This document shows positions 7,352-16,682 of a stretch of DNA of 55,285 nucleotides, one piece after another. Source of the stretch: Bacteroidales bacterium (lineage in GTDB: Bacteria; Bacteroidota; Bacteroidia; Bacteroidales; UBA3824); assembly GCA_017417315.1 (NCBI GenBank), contig JAFPZK010000035.1, positions 1 to 55,285 of the forward strand, in the 5' to 3' direction. Made by a program: the position numbers and the translations under genes. The stretch's first letter is position 1. Each line of letters opens with the position of its first letter. The notes beneath the pieces are model-generated. The model was not told where the DNA came from. It ran no database searches and was given only the letters and a program-made list of their open reading frames with translations.

Positions 7352-7753
7352 ATGAAACACACTTTTATTTTATTAGTATCGTCATTCATTATTATAAATT
7401 CAGTGTCTGCACAACGCATTGAATTTGAATATAATGAGTTTGGAGAGAGGGTTTTGCAAAAATCGGTATTATATTATGATAAAGCCGATAATGATTCAGA
7501 CACAAAGTCTCTTATTAAGGAGAAAAAAGTCATTTCTTTATATCCAAATCCTGTTTCGGATTTTCTTGAAATAAATTTCAAAGACGGAATTTATGAGGTT
7601 GTTTTGACTGACTTTACAGGGAAAAGAATCTGCCAATATAAAGATGTAACAAATAATTTGGTGGTTGATTTTTCTGATTGCGCGTCAGGTGTATATTTTA
7701 TTAAGGTGTCGGACAAAATTGATGGGGAAATTTATAAGATAGTAAAGAAATGA
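7352..7753 (+). CDS. Small secreted protein with YD-like motif and T9SS sorting domain
   Basis: 133 residues. A Sec signal peptide (about 1-20, ending SVSAQ) is followed by a single stretch FEYNEFGERVLQKSV that resembles one YD/RHS repeat. The C-terminal 75 residues are a type A T9SS sorting domain: SLYPNPVSDFLEI, then TDFTGKRI, then SGVYFIKV and a basic end. Such domains direct proteins through the Por/T9SS outer-membrane translocon. The stop overlaps the start of the giant Rhs gene by ATGA (7750-7753), implying translational coupling. I infer an adaptor or co-secreted partner of the Rhs protein, which itself has no sorting domain. Confidence 0.85.
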   Translation: MKHTFILLVSSFIIINSVSAQRIEFEYNEFGERVLQKSVLYYDKADNDSDTKSLIKEKKVISLYPNPVSDFLEINFKDGIYEVVLTDFTGKRICQYKDVTNNLVVDFSDCASGVYFIKVSDKIDGEIYKIVKK

Positions 7754-10700
7754 GAAAAATAATATTCTTATTTGAATTTTTGTGTATTTTTAAAGTTGCT
7801 GTTTCGCAAACAACTGATTTTGATTATCCTGTCAAACCTGACTTGACTACAACTTCCTCAAATACGGTTTTACCGTTGGGCGGTGTATTTTCTGTCGGTG
7901 AGTTGGGAAACGCTGCTTATACTATTCCTATTGAAGTGCCGTCAGGAATTAACGGAATGTTGCCTCAGTTGAGTTTAGGGTACAATAGTTTGGCTGGAAA
8001 CGGACTTTGCGGAGTAGGATTTAATCTCGGTGGCTTTTCTGTAATATCAAGAGTGTCAGGTAATTATTTTTATGATGGTTATACTTCTGATGTTATCGCT
8101 AATAATAATTATGTTGCGCTTTCGTTAGACGGTAGGCGGCTTATAAACGGCACAAACGGCAAATATTATATAGAAAACGACCCTAATGCGGATATAACTC
8201 TGAAAAACAATTCCGTTACAATAAAACAAAACGGTAAAACTTTGATTTATAATCCAATAAATACAAGTTACCAAAATTATTATCTTTCAACCGTTACTGA
8301 TAATTTCGGGAATGTAATAAGTTATAAGTATTTTGTTGAAAACGGTTTTGTTTATCCGTCAACTGTATCATACGGAATGGGTATAGGTTCTGTTTTGATA
8401 AGTTTTGTTTACGAAACAAGAAATGATATTGTTAACGGGTTTAATAAAATTCCGTTTCAGATAAAAAAGCGGTTATGCAGAATTGACGTAAAAAAAAATG
8501 CTGCTGTTTGGCGGACATATAATTTGTCATATTCATATTATAACGGTTTTTCAATGCTTCAAAGCATTACCGAAAAAAATAAAGACGGTGAAGAAAAATT
8601 CCCTGCAAATTTTTCGTGGTCTACTTCTAAAAATTCGATTTTGAATTCTAAGAAGGAGTTTTCATTTCAAAATTCTTTAAGTTTGTCTTTTAAGGATATG
8701 ATTTGTGTCCCGGGGGATTTAAATAATGACGGAATCAGTGATGTTGCTTTTGTTGATGACCATAACGCATATATTTTTATGGGCAGTAGAAACTGCACTT
8801 TTAGTTTTAAGGAGAAAATCGAATTGTCAAAAGATATTAGTTATGCAGACAAAACTCCGGATATTTTGAAATATATAATTGCATCAAATTTGGTTGTTGA
8901 TATAGACGGTGACGGAGTATCCGAACTTGTAACTATATCAGAACCGCATCTTTCCGGTGTAAACGGTACGAAAGAGAAGCCTTATGAAATCAACATTAAG
9001 GCTTGTCGTGTTGGTTATCAAAAAACATACGATTTTAGATTTTCCATACGCAGTCAGGAAATGCCGGCTGTTACTATCGGAGACTTTTTTTCAAACGGAA
9101 AAAATAGATTTGTGTTAATAGATAAATCTGCTAAGACCTCTGACAATAAGTATGTTTTAAATATATACGGTCTCGGTGAGCAAAACAATAATTATACGTA
9201 TAATTATTATAATGTCGGATTGTCAGGTCGTCCGGCGGGAATTTTAAACGGCGATTTTGACGGCGACGGACTTTTGGATATTTTGATTGTATCCGAGGGG
9301 GCATCGGCAGTTTTCTGGAATCGGGGAACACGTTCCGGCAGTATTTTTTCTGACGCTAATAAAACCGTAATCTCTCAAATAAATTCTGATTGTGCGGTTG
9401 TGCGTGTTGGTGATTTTGACTGCGACGGCGTAGCGGAAATGCTTTATAACAAAAAAGGTACAAGTGTTTTTTATATTTTGAAAAACAGCGGAAACCGTAG
9501 TTTCTCTTCTGCAACGGCAATAACTTTACCTGATATTTATGATATTGAGGATTCTAAAAAAGATGATGATAAGTTTTGTGTTGAAGTAACGGATTTCAAT
9601 TGCGACGGTAAATCGGACGTTCTTATTTCTAAGGCGATGTATAAACGCCATAAAAATAAGAACTATTATGATTTTTCCCAAAATTATGATTATTGGTTAA
9701 CTTCAAACGGGAATAGTTTATCAAAATATAATAGCAGTACTTGGTCAGAAAATGCAGACCCTTTATATTATCAGTTTATCACCGGTGATTTCAACGGCGA
9801 TGGCTATCAGGAAATTTTGAGATTTGTTCCCGGAGATAAATGGTATATTTATCAAACTTCTCCCACTGATTATTACAATAAAATAATTAGAATTACAGAA
9901 AATAACGGCAGTGAAATTTCAATTGATTACGGCAATTTGACAGATAACAAGGTTTATGCGAGAGCCGGAATTTCAAAATATCCTGTGGTAGAGATTGCGT
10001 ATCCTCTGTCTGTTGTTACTTCCGTAACCAAGAATAACGGAATTGCGCCCAAAGTGAGAACTAATTATAAATATGGGCAACTTTTAACGCATCTTAAAGG
10101 CAAAGGTATTTTGGAATACGAAATAAAAGAAGTTATATATCCCGATTTAAACCAAAGGTCATATACGATGATTGATTCGTGGAATATGGAGTTTTATGTT
10201 CCGACAAAAATTCATACAAGCAGTTCTGGTGTATATTATTCGTATAACGCAACGGAAACATCTATTACAAAAAACAATGGCAAACGATATTTTGTATATC
10301 CGTCAAAAATAACATCAACGGACAGGTATAATAAAACAACAATTATTGAAAATTCCTATAATACGGCGTTAGGATATTTGGAAAACCAAAAAACGACTTT
10401 TCCAGACAATAGTTATAAACTGGCGAAATACCAAAATTATGTTTTGGCAGGCGGTTTTTACCAACCGCAATTAATTGTAAATGAGCAAAAACATTCTGAC
10501 GATTCAAAAGCGTTTTCTTCGCAACAGTATTTTGAATATGATACTAAAAACGGGTCTGTGAAGAAATCCGTAAGCGATTATAAAACAGATTTTGCGTTAA
10601 CAACACTTTATGCTTATGACAATTACGGCAATGTTTTAAAAAAGACGTCATTCGGCAAAGAAAATGATTCTGTTTCAAATATTTACAGATATGATGATTC

Positions 10701-13632
10701 TCATCGTTTTGTAGTAGAAGAAACATCAAAACCGTTAAATTCCGTAACAAAATATGAATACGATAATTTTGATAATCTTATATCAGAGACAGACGTTACC
10801 GACAAACAAAATCCCTTGAAAACGGTATATAAATACGATTCTTGGGGACTTAACAACGAAACAGTTTTTCCCGACGGTACAAAACAGTCGACAATAAGAG
10901 GTTGGTATCATATAAGTTATTTTGTTGCAACGTTAGGAACGGCAATTCCTTGGACAAAAACAACATACGACAATGCCGGTCATATTATAAAGAAAGAAAC
11001 AATAAGTGTTTCATCTTCTTTGAACACGCAGACGGTAACAACGGACTACTCATATTACAATATTTTTAATAAACCCGAAAAAATTACTACTAAAATCGGT
11101 AATTTTACAAGGATTTCAACGGATGATTATAATAATAGCGGCGACTTGATAAAGCACGTAGACAATATTGATACAATAACTTATAATTATTCTTACAATA
11201 AAACGGAAGTTACGGATAACGGACGGAAAACCGTAACGGAATACGATTGTTGGGGGAATATTAAAAAAGTTGTTCCGCCAGACAATGCACCTGTTTATTA
11301 TGTTTATTCTTCAAACGGAAGGTTTCAAGCGGTTAGAAGTATTGATGCCGTTGTTTCGTTTCAATACTATCCTAACGGATTGAAAAAATCAATTACAGAC
11401 AGTGATGCCGGTACTGAAAGTTATGAATATGATTCTTTCGGACGGATTATCACGCAGAAGCGCGGCAATGTTGTTACTACAAATACTTATGTGAAAGGAC
11501 TTTTGTCAAAATCAAAATGCGGCGATATTACAACAACATATAGTTATGATAGTAAAAACCGCCTGAAAAGTCTGTCAAACGGAAGAACTTCAATAAGTTA
11601 TGTTTACGATAAATTTGATAGGCGGATAAAGGAGGTATATTCTGTTGATAATAAGGATTTTACATATTTGTATTCTTATAATGAAATCGGTCAGCTATTA
11701 TCAAAAACTTTTCCTGATAAATCCGTTGAAAAATATTCATACGATAAGTACGGACAAATTTCAAATATATATTTAGACAAGGAGAATATTTGGTTTTTAT
11801 ATCTAAATTCTTATGAAAAGGATGGTTTGCACACGACAGAGATAATGAACGGTGTTTTTAAAGATTCATATTTTAATTCTGATAACACTTTAAAATATGT
11901 AACATACGGTTCGCCTAATCAGTATAGTAGTTCAGACAGAATTGATTATACATACGATAGATATAAAAACTTGATTTCACGTAAAGGTAAAAATGCAGAT
12001 AAAGAAACTTTTAGATATGATAATTATGACCGTTTAACGAAAATAAATTCTGATTACGAATTTCAATATGCACAAAACGGTAATATTTTGTTTCAGACAG
12101 GTATAGGCGGATATGATTATAAATCCTCTCAACCTCACGCAGTTACGGGTGTAGATAATCCCTATGGCAAAGTAAAATCGTTGCAGCAAATAGTGTCTTA
12201 TACGCCGTTTAGAAAGCCGGCAACGATAACGGATAATAGTAATAAAGATGCTGTAAAAAAATATAATATCTATTATTCGCCTGATAATGAGCGTATAAAG
12301 ACAGTTTATTCTTGTAATAGCAAAAATGTTACGACATATTATTTGCCTGATTATGAAGAAGAAAATTCTAACGGCGTAATTACAAAGCGTCATTATGTTT
12401 TTTCTCCTATTAGTGGCAATCTTGCGGCTGTAAATTTCAAGCAGGGCAACAAAAATGAATCATATTATGCCATAACAGACAATGTAGGCAGTGTATTAAA
12501 ACTTGTTGATACGGGAGTTCATGATAAATTTTCAGCAACGTATACTCCTTTTGGAGTTCGGACGATAACCAAAAATGAACTCGGATATAATTTCCCGCGT
12601 GGTTTTACAATGCACGAACATTTGGACGAATTTGGCATAATCAACGCAAATGCTCGGCTTTATGACCCGTATTTGGCAAGATTTGTATCACCAGACCCTT
12701 TGATTCAGGATGTAACTAATAGTCAGAATTTTAATCGGTATTCGTATTGTTTGAATAATCCGTTAAAGTATACTGACCCGACGGGAGAGTTTGTGTGGTG
12801 GCCGGTAATTGCAAGTACAGTTTGTGGGGCGATTATAGGAGGTATATCATCATACAAAAATGATAATGAATTTTGGAATGGAGCATTAAAAGGAGGACTT
12901 GTAGGTTGTGCGACAGGTTTTATGGTAGGCATTACTCCATTTGGAAATTCTTGGTATGGTTCAACACTATGGGGGGCTACAACAGGTGCAATATCTGATG
13001 CAGGTATGGTTTGGGCTTCTGGTAATAATAACTATTCTAATGTTTGGCAGGGGGGAGTAATAGGGGGTACAATTGGATTTTTGTCAAGTGAACATTTTCA
13101 AAATTTTGTGAATAGGAAAGGATTTGTTTCTAATAACCAAGTTATTGAGAATTACTCGAAAGGTCTATATGATATTCCGACGGGTTCAACGTGGCAACAA
13201 GAAACATTGGATTATTTTGGTATGGATGCAAAATACATAGCGCATAAACCAAATGGCGGTGAATATGTGGAAAGTGATGGATTTTACGGAACTACGAATC
13301 CTAAAACAGGTATAATTAGCATAGGTGATTTTGCATTTGATAGTTATGACAAACTTAATTATACTTATCATAAAGAGTTGTATCATAGTATGAAAATACA
13401 GAACGGAATTTCTTTGTCAACACAAACAGAACTCGGAATTAAATATAAATACTATCCAGAAGAACGATTAGGCTTTTTGCACACGTATAAAAACCAAGGA
13501 CTATATATTAAGCACGGTTCAAATATCATATCAAATATACAAAAATATACAAATTTATGTGTTGGTATGGAGGATGAAGTTTTTCAAAAATTATGGTGGC
13601 ACTTTATTTATAAAATTCCAAGAAGATGGTAA
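7750..13632 (+). CDS. Rhs/YD-repeat polymorphic toxin with SpvB-like and FG-GAP regions
   Basis: 1960 residues. Signal peptide (1-20), then an SpvB/TcdB-like start (PLGGVFSVGELGNAAYTIPIEVP). Six calcium-binding FG-GAP/VCBS-type motifs occur between about 330 and 700 (NNDGISD, DGDGVSE, DGDGLLD, DCDGVAE, NCDGKSD, NGDGYQE). A long YD-repeat shell follows from about 950 to 1640, closing with the Rhs core signature RLYDPYLARFVSPDP and DPTGEF (encoded near 12779-12790). The variable tip after DPTG is about 280 residues: a glycine-rich hydrophobic pretoxin stretch, then an unrecognised domain with YTYHKELYHSMKI. By analogy with Rhs proteins the shell encloses the tip. It is translationally coupled to the T9SS-sorted partner before it and overlaps the candidate immunity gene after it. 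Confidence 0.92.
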   Translation: MRKIIFLFEFLCIFKVAVSQTTDFDYPVKPDLTTTSSNTVLPLGGVFSVGELGNAAYTIPIEVPSGINGMLPQLSLGYNSLAGNGLCGVGFNLGGFSVISRVSGNYFYDGYTSDVIANNNYVALSLDGRRLINGTNGKYYIENDPNADITLKNNSVTIKQNGKTLIYNPINTSYQNYYLSTVTDNFGNVISYKYFVENGFVYPSTVSYGMGIGSVLISFVYETRNDIVNGFNKIPFQIKKRLCRIDVKKNAAVWRTYNLSYSYYNGFSMLQSITEKNKDGEEKFPANFSWSTSKNSILNSKKEFSFQNSLSLSFKDMICVPGDLNNDGISDVAFVDDHNAYIFMGSRNCTFSFKEKIELSKDISYADKTPDILKYIIASNLVVDIDGDGVSELVTISEPHLSGVNGTKEKPYEINIKACRVGYQKTYDFRFSIRSQEMPAVTIGDFFSNGKNRFVLIDKSAKTSDNKYVLNIYGLGEQNNNYTYNYYNVGLSGRPAGILNGDFDGDGLLDILIVSEGASAVFWNRGTRSGSIFSDANKTVISQINSDCAVVRVGDFDCDGVAEMLYNKKGTSVFYILKNSGNRSFSSATAITLPDIYDIEDSKKDDDKFCVEVTDFNCDGKSDVLISKAMYKRHKNKNYYDFSQNYDYWLTSNGNSLSKYNSSTWSENADPLYYQFITGDFNGDGYQEILRFVPGDKWYIYQTSPTDYYNKIIRITENNGSEISIDYGNLTDNKVYARAGISKYPVVEIAYPLSVVTSVTKNNGIAPKVRTNYKYGQLLTHLKGKGILEYEIKEVIYPDLNQRSYTMIDSWNMEFYVPTKIHTSSSGVYYSYNATETSITKNNGKRYFVYPSKITSTDRYNKTTIIENSYNTALGYLENQKTTFPDNSYKLAKYQNYVLAGGFYQPQLIVNEQKHSDDSKAFSSQQYFEYDTKNGSVKKSVSDYKTDFALTTLYAYDNYGNVLKKTSFGKENDSVSNIYRYDDSHRFVVEETSKPLNSVTKYEYDNFDNLISETDVTDKQNPLKTVYKYDSWGLNNETVFPDGTKQSTIRGWYHISYFVATLGTAIPWTKTTYDNAGHIIKKETISVSSSLNTQTVTTDYSYYNIFNKPEKITTKIGNFTRISTDDYNNSGDLIKHVDNIDTITYNYSYNKTEVTDNGRKTVTEYDCWGNIKKVVPPDNAPVYYVYSSNGRFQAVRSIDAVVSFQYYPNGLKKSITDSDAGTESYEYDSFGRIITQKRGNVVTTNTYVKGLLSKSKCGDITTTYSYDSKNRLKSLSNGRTSISYVYDKFDRRIKEVYSVDNKDFTYLYSYNEIGQLLSKTFPDKSVEKYSYDKYGQISNIYLDKENIWFLYLNSYEKDGLHTTEIMNGVFKDSYFNSDNTLKYVTYGSPNQYSSSDRIDYTYDRYKNLISRKGKNADKETFRYDNYDRLTKINSDYEFQYAQNGNILFQTGIGGYDYKSSQPHAVTGVDNPYGKVKSLQQIVSYTPFRKPATITDNSNKDAVKKYNIYYSPDNERIKTVYSCNSKNVTTYYLPDYEEENSNGVITKRHYVFSPISGNLAAVNFKQGNKNESYYAITDNVGSVLKLVDTGVHDKFSATYTPFGVRTITKNELGYNFPRGFTMHEHLDEFGIINANARLYDPYLARFVSPDPLIQDVTNSQNFNRYSYCLNNPLKYTDPTGEFVWWPVIASTVCGAIIGGISSYKNDNEFWNGALKGGLVGCATGFMVGITPFGNSWYGSTLWGATTGAISDAGMVWASGNNNYSNVWQGGVIGGTIGFLSSEHFQNFVNRKGFVSNNQVIENYSKGLYDIPTGSTWQQETLDYFGMDAKYIAHKPNGGEYVESDGFYGTTNPKTGIISIGDFAFDSYDKLNYTYHKELYHSMKIQNGISLSTQTELGIKYKYYPEERLGFLHTYKNQGLYIKHGSNIISNIQKYTNLCVGMEDEVFQKLWWHFIYKIPRRW
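12391..12792 (+). repeat. Rhs core segment, copy 1
   Basis: A 402-bp stretch of the main Rhs gene, ending at the DPTGEF codons, recurs at 14410-14811 with 16 mismatches by my count. Sequence on either side is unrelated. Confidence 0.93.
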
Positions 13633-14333
13633 AGAAGTTATTATTCGTAGTTATGTCTCTTTTTTGTACGCCGGTGTTTGGACAATCAAAATGTTGGTGC
13701 GATAGCGTGTATACATATTATGACAAACTTTTCTCTGAGTGTCTGATTTTTCTTTGGGATTCTCCTCCTAAATTCAAAGAATTTAACGATGTTCACAAGA
13801 TTCGTATATTGATTACACGCTATAATTGCGGTCTAGAAATGATTATAGACACTTTGGATTCGCCTAAGTGTATAAGATTTTTTTTGTCAGAAATAGATTC
13901 TGTAACCGCAGAAAACATCGTTTCTGAAATTAAAAACTGTAAATTTTCTGCGGCACTTGTAAAAGATAAAAAGAAAACTGCTCCATTGGGACTCGCACCA
14001 TTTTCACCAACTATATTCGACGGTAAAAGAGCATTTTATGAACAACTGCCAAAACCATTGGTGAAAAATGTACAAAAATTTATCAAAAAAAAACTACAAT
14101 ACCCTGACACTCAAATAGAGTCTGGCTATGTACTGATATACATTTTGCTGGACGATAACGGCAACCACATCGGATATGAAATGCCGAAATATTCAGATTC
14201 AGTTTTTTGTGACGAGGTATTAAGAGTTGCTAAATTGATACCGTTTCAATCCCCGCCACAGAATAGTGGCGAATCCTTCGGTAATTTTTACCCGATATGT
14301 ATAAAGTTTGATAAACGAAAAGCAAGGAAATGA
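13626..14333 (+). CDS. Secreted protein with TonB C-terminal-like domain; candidate immunity
   Basis: 235 residues. Signal peptide (about 1-20, ending VFGQ). The middle part is unrecognised. The last 85 residues (FIKKKLQYPD, then SGYVLIYILLDDNGNHIG, then RVAKLIPFQSPP and YPICIKF) match the pattern of TonB-family C-terminal domains. The start overlaps the end of the Rhs gene by 7 bp, so it is translated with it, the usual place for an immunity gene. A TonB_C domain is common in Bacteroidetes envelope proteins and need not mean iron transport. An immunity role is inference from position only. Confidence 0.7.
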   Translation: MVKKLLFVVMSLFCTPVFGQSKCWCDSVYTYYDKLFSECLIFLWDSPPKFKEFNDVHKIRILITRYNCGLEMIIDTLDSPKCIRFFLSEIDSVTAENIVSEIKNCKFSAALVKDKKKTAPLGLAPFSPTIFDGKRAFYEQLPKPLVKNVQKFIKKKLQYPDTQIESGYVLIYILLDDNGNHIGYEMPKYSDSVFCDEVLRVAKLIPFQSPPQNSGESFGNFYPICIKFDKRKARK

Positions 14334-14379
14334 AGGATATGAAAATCTATCCGCCATACGTTGAAATAATTAATTGATT

Positions 14380-15684
14380 ATGAGAAATATATATCAATCT
14401 ACGACACGGCATTATGTTTTTTCTCCTATTAGTGGCAATCTTGTTGCTGTAAATTTCAAACAAGGCAACAAAAGCGAATCATATTATGCCATAACAGACA
14501 ATGTTGGTAGCGTATTAAAACTTGTTGATACGGGAGTTCATGATAAATTTTCAGCAACGTATACTCCTTTTGGAGTTCGGACGATAACCAAAAATGAACT
14601 CGGATATAATTTCCCGCGAGGTTTTACTATGCACGAACATTTGGACGAATTTGGCATAATCAACGCAAATGCGCGGCTTTATGACCCGTATTTGGCAAGA
14701 TTTGTATCACCTGACCCTTGGATTCAGGATGTAACTAATAGTCAGAATTTCAATCGGTATTCATATTGTTTGAATAATCCGTTAAAGTATACTGACCCGA
14801 CGGGAGAGTTTTTCCAGTACATAATTGGTGGAGTTTTGGGTGGTATACAAGGTTTTTCTATAGGAAAATCTGCCGGATTAAGTGGGTGGAATTTGTTTGG
14901 TGCAACAGTGGCAGGTGTTGGTATCGGTGCAATATCAGGTGGAATAGCAAGTTCAGTATCTTCTAACTCTATGATAATGTCAAACACATTAGGTCTTATG
15001 GCAGGTTCTCTGTCAAACTCAGTTGGTATGTCTGTGTTGGGGGCTACCTATGGACAGAATATACCAGTAAGTATGAGTTTTGGGTTTGGTTCCGTAACAT
15101 TTGGTGAAAATGGTTTGGAGTTTGGATATTTGGGAGAGAAAGGAAATTCTGGTTTAGAGAATGTTGGATACGGATTAGGAGTATTGGCAAATATAAGTGA
15201 TTTTTTAATAGGGTTTAATCCTCAAAGTGTGGATTTAGTTACTGAGCATTCTGATGGTACTGGTCATTCTGCCATAGTAGAATCTGTAACAAAAAATGAT
15301 ATGCCAAAGCCGGATGGTAACAAAACCATTATTTCAGTAGGTCCAGATAGACAAAATGATCCTAATGGTTCTTGGCATAGAATGAGAGGTTGTAATTCTT
15401 GGAATAATCATTCTCGGAATGGGGAAATTGTATGGCGGAATACATTAAAAGTAAACAAAAAAACTATGAATAAATACGCGAATTGGCTTAACCGTAGATG
15501 TGATGCAGGTAAATTTACATATAGTGTTGAGTTTAGTAGTTGTGTAACACATACATCTCTTGCATTAAATGCATCTGGAATATTTAACATAGGAATACAT
15601 CCATATTGTCTAAATTTCCAAATGTATTTATGGAGAAATGGTATTAGACCTTGGACTTTTATTCCTCTAATAGTAAATCAATGA
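14380..15684 (+). CDS. Displaced Rhs tip with alternative C-terminal toxin domain
   Basis: About 434 residues from ATG 14380 (a TTG at 14374 is in frame). No signal peptide or YD shell. Residues 10-144 copy the end of the main Rhs core, including RLYDPYLARFVSPDP and DPTGEF. The rest (about 290 residues) is unrelated to the main tip: a glycine-rich hydrophobic stretch, then a domain with GHSAIVES and, 110 residues later, SSCVTHTSLALNASG. A histidine before a cysteine in this spacing suggests a permuted papain-like (NlpC/P60- or LRAT-like) hydrolase, with modest certainty. It fits the known 'orphan tip' pattern of Rhs loci, a silent cassette that could replace the main tip by recombination through the shared 402 bp. 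Confidence 0.82.
   Translation: MRNIYQSTTRHYVFSPISGNLVAVNFKQGNKSESYYAITDNVGSVLKLVDTGVHDKFSATYTPFGVRTITKNELGYNFPRGFTMHEHLDEFGIINANARLYDPYLARFVSPDPWIQDVTNSQNFNRYSYCLNNPLKYTDPTGEFFQYIIGGVLGGIQGFSIGKSAGLSGWNLFGATVAGVGIGAISGGIASSVSSNSMIMSNTLGLMAGSLSNSVGMSVLGATYGQNIPVSMSFGFGSVTFGENGLEFGYLGEKGNSGLENVGYGLGVLANISDFLIGFNPQSVDLVTEHSDGTGHSAIVESVTKNDMPKPDGNKTIISVGPDRQNDPNGSWHRMRGCNSWNNHSRNGEIVWRNTLKVNKKTMNKYANWLNRRCDAGKFTYSVEFSSCVTHTSLALNASGIFNIGIHPYCLNFQMYLWRNGIRPWTFIPLIVNQ
14410..14811 (+). repeat. Rhs core segment, copy 2
   Basis: Counterpart of 12391-12792, about 96% identical. Homology starts abruptly at codon 11 of the displaced tip and ends at the DPTGEF codons. Confidence 0.93.
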
Positions 15685-16118
15685 AACAGATAATAATCAC
15701 GATTATAATTACATTATTCATATTTGGAAATGTAAATTCGCAGGTATATCCTATGATAATTAAGGATACTATACATCCTTTAAATTTTGTAGGTAATCAA
15801 AATACTGCATTAACCTACGAAGAAGGGAACTGGTTAAATTCTATTACAAATACTATGGGAATCAACTATAATTTTGTTTTAAAAAAAGTTGCTTTCTTTC
15901 ATGGTGAGGGGGGACGAGTATTGGCAGATAAAAATTTATTTTTGAAACAATACATAGATACCATTCAAATACCACACTATATGGGGACTTTATATATATT
16001 TGATGAAAGTGCGAAACAAAAGGTGCTTGGATATGATGCTGCGATTGTCTTTGGTAGTAAAAGACTTGATACAACAAAAAAAATGATTAAAATTATTAGA
16101 AAAAAATGTAATAAATAG
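15681..16118 (+). CDS. Small secreted protein, candidate immunity to the displaced tip
   Basis: 145 residues from ATG 15681, which overlaps the stop of the displaced tip by ATGA; an in-frame ATG at 15651 would add ten residues in front of the signal peptide and is less likely. The signal peptide is MKQIIITIIITLFIFGNVNSQ. No known domain recognised. Mature part is about 125 residues with a lysine-rich end. Position and coupling suggest periplasmic immunity to the neighbouring hydrolase-like tip. The last 19 bp of this gene are part of a 49-bp direct repeat that recurs at 16963. Confidence 0.65.
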   Translation: MKQIIITIIITLFIFGNVNSQVYPMIIKDTIHPLNFVGNQNTALTYEEGNWLNSITNTMGINYNFVLKKVAFFHGEGGRVLADKNLFLKQYIDTIQIPHYMGTLYIFDESAKQKVLGYDAAIVFGSKRLDTTKKMIKIIRKKCNK

Positions 16119-16148
16119 TTCTATTTTTGGGTCGGTATAAAAAAATAA
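16100..16148 (+). repeat. 49-bp direct repeat, copy 1
   Basis: 47 of 49 bases match 16963-17011. It covers the end of the preceding gene (codons for KKCNK and stop) and the following spacer. The two differences are GG against TT at 16129-16130. Confidence 0.9.
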
Positions 16149-16151
16149 GGT

Positions 16152-16667
16152 ATGAATATGAAATACACTATAATAGGAATCATCATTATCTTACGGCTAT
16201 TAATGCCATTTATATCAGTTGCTCAATCTTGGATAGAAAAGGAGATTGAAGGTATGAATGTCAATGATAAAAATGTTATTTTTTATTTTGCACGAATTAG
16301 CGATAGTTCAGGCATCGCCGATATGTCAAAGTTCAGGTTGATTAAAAAAAAGGGTAATATTCAATTCTGTATTATTAAAAATCTCGATGCCAAAATTGTT
16401 GGTATCAAATATCATAATGTGAAAGCATATCTCTCTGAGGTATATAATGATTTTGAATATATTTATGACGAATCAATACGCAAATATATATGCTTTTTAA
16501 CGTATAAAACATTAATTAATAATGTGTTTTGTAGGTATTACTTGGCATTGAAAGATAATAATTGGGTTGTCTTTAAGGTTCAAAACCGTCTTCTTAGTGA
16601 AAGTGATAGAATCGGGAATAGCGATTTAGATATTTCGTTATTAAAACCGAAAGTCGAAATTTTATAA
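16152..16667 (+). CDS. Secreted protein of unknown function
   Basis: 171 residues with an N-terminal signal peptide (hydrophobic IIGIIIILRLLMPFISVAQ, cleavage after AQ). The mature region is rich in aromatic and basic residues and gives no recognisable domain. It starts 3 bp after copy 1 of the 49-bp repeat and forms, with the next gene, an insert between the two repeat copies. It lies in the toxin/immunity stretch, so a further immunity or accessory protein is possible. Confidence 0.6.
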   Translation: MNMKYTIIGIIIILRLLMPFISVAQSWIEKEIEGMNVNDKNVIFYFARISDSSGIADMSKFRLIKKKGNIQFCIIKNLDAKIVGIKYHNVKAYLSEVYNDFEYIYDESIRKYICFLTYKTLINNVFCRYYLALKDNNWVVFKVQNRLLSESDRIGNSDLDISLLKPKVEIL

Positions 16668-16682
16668 ATAGGTCAGTTATAT

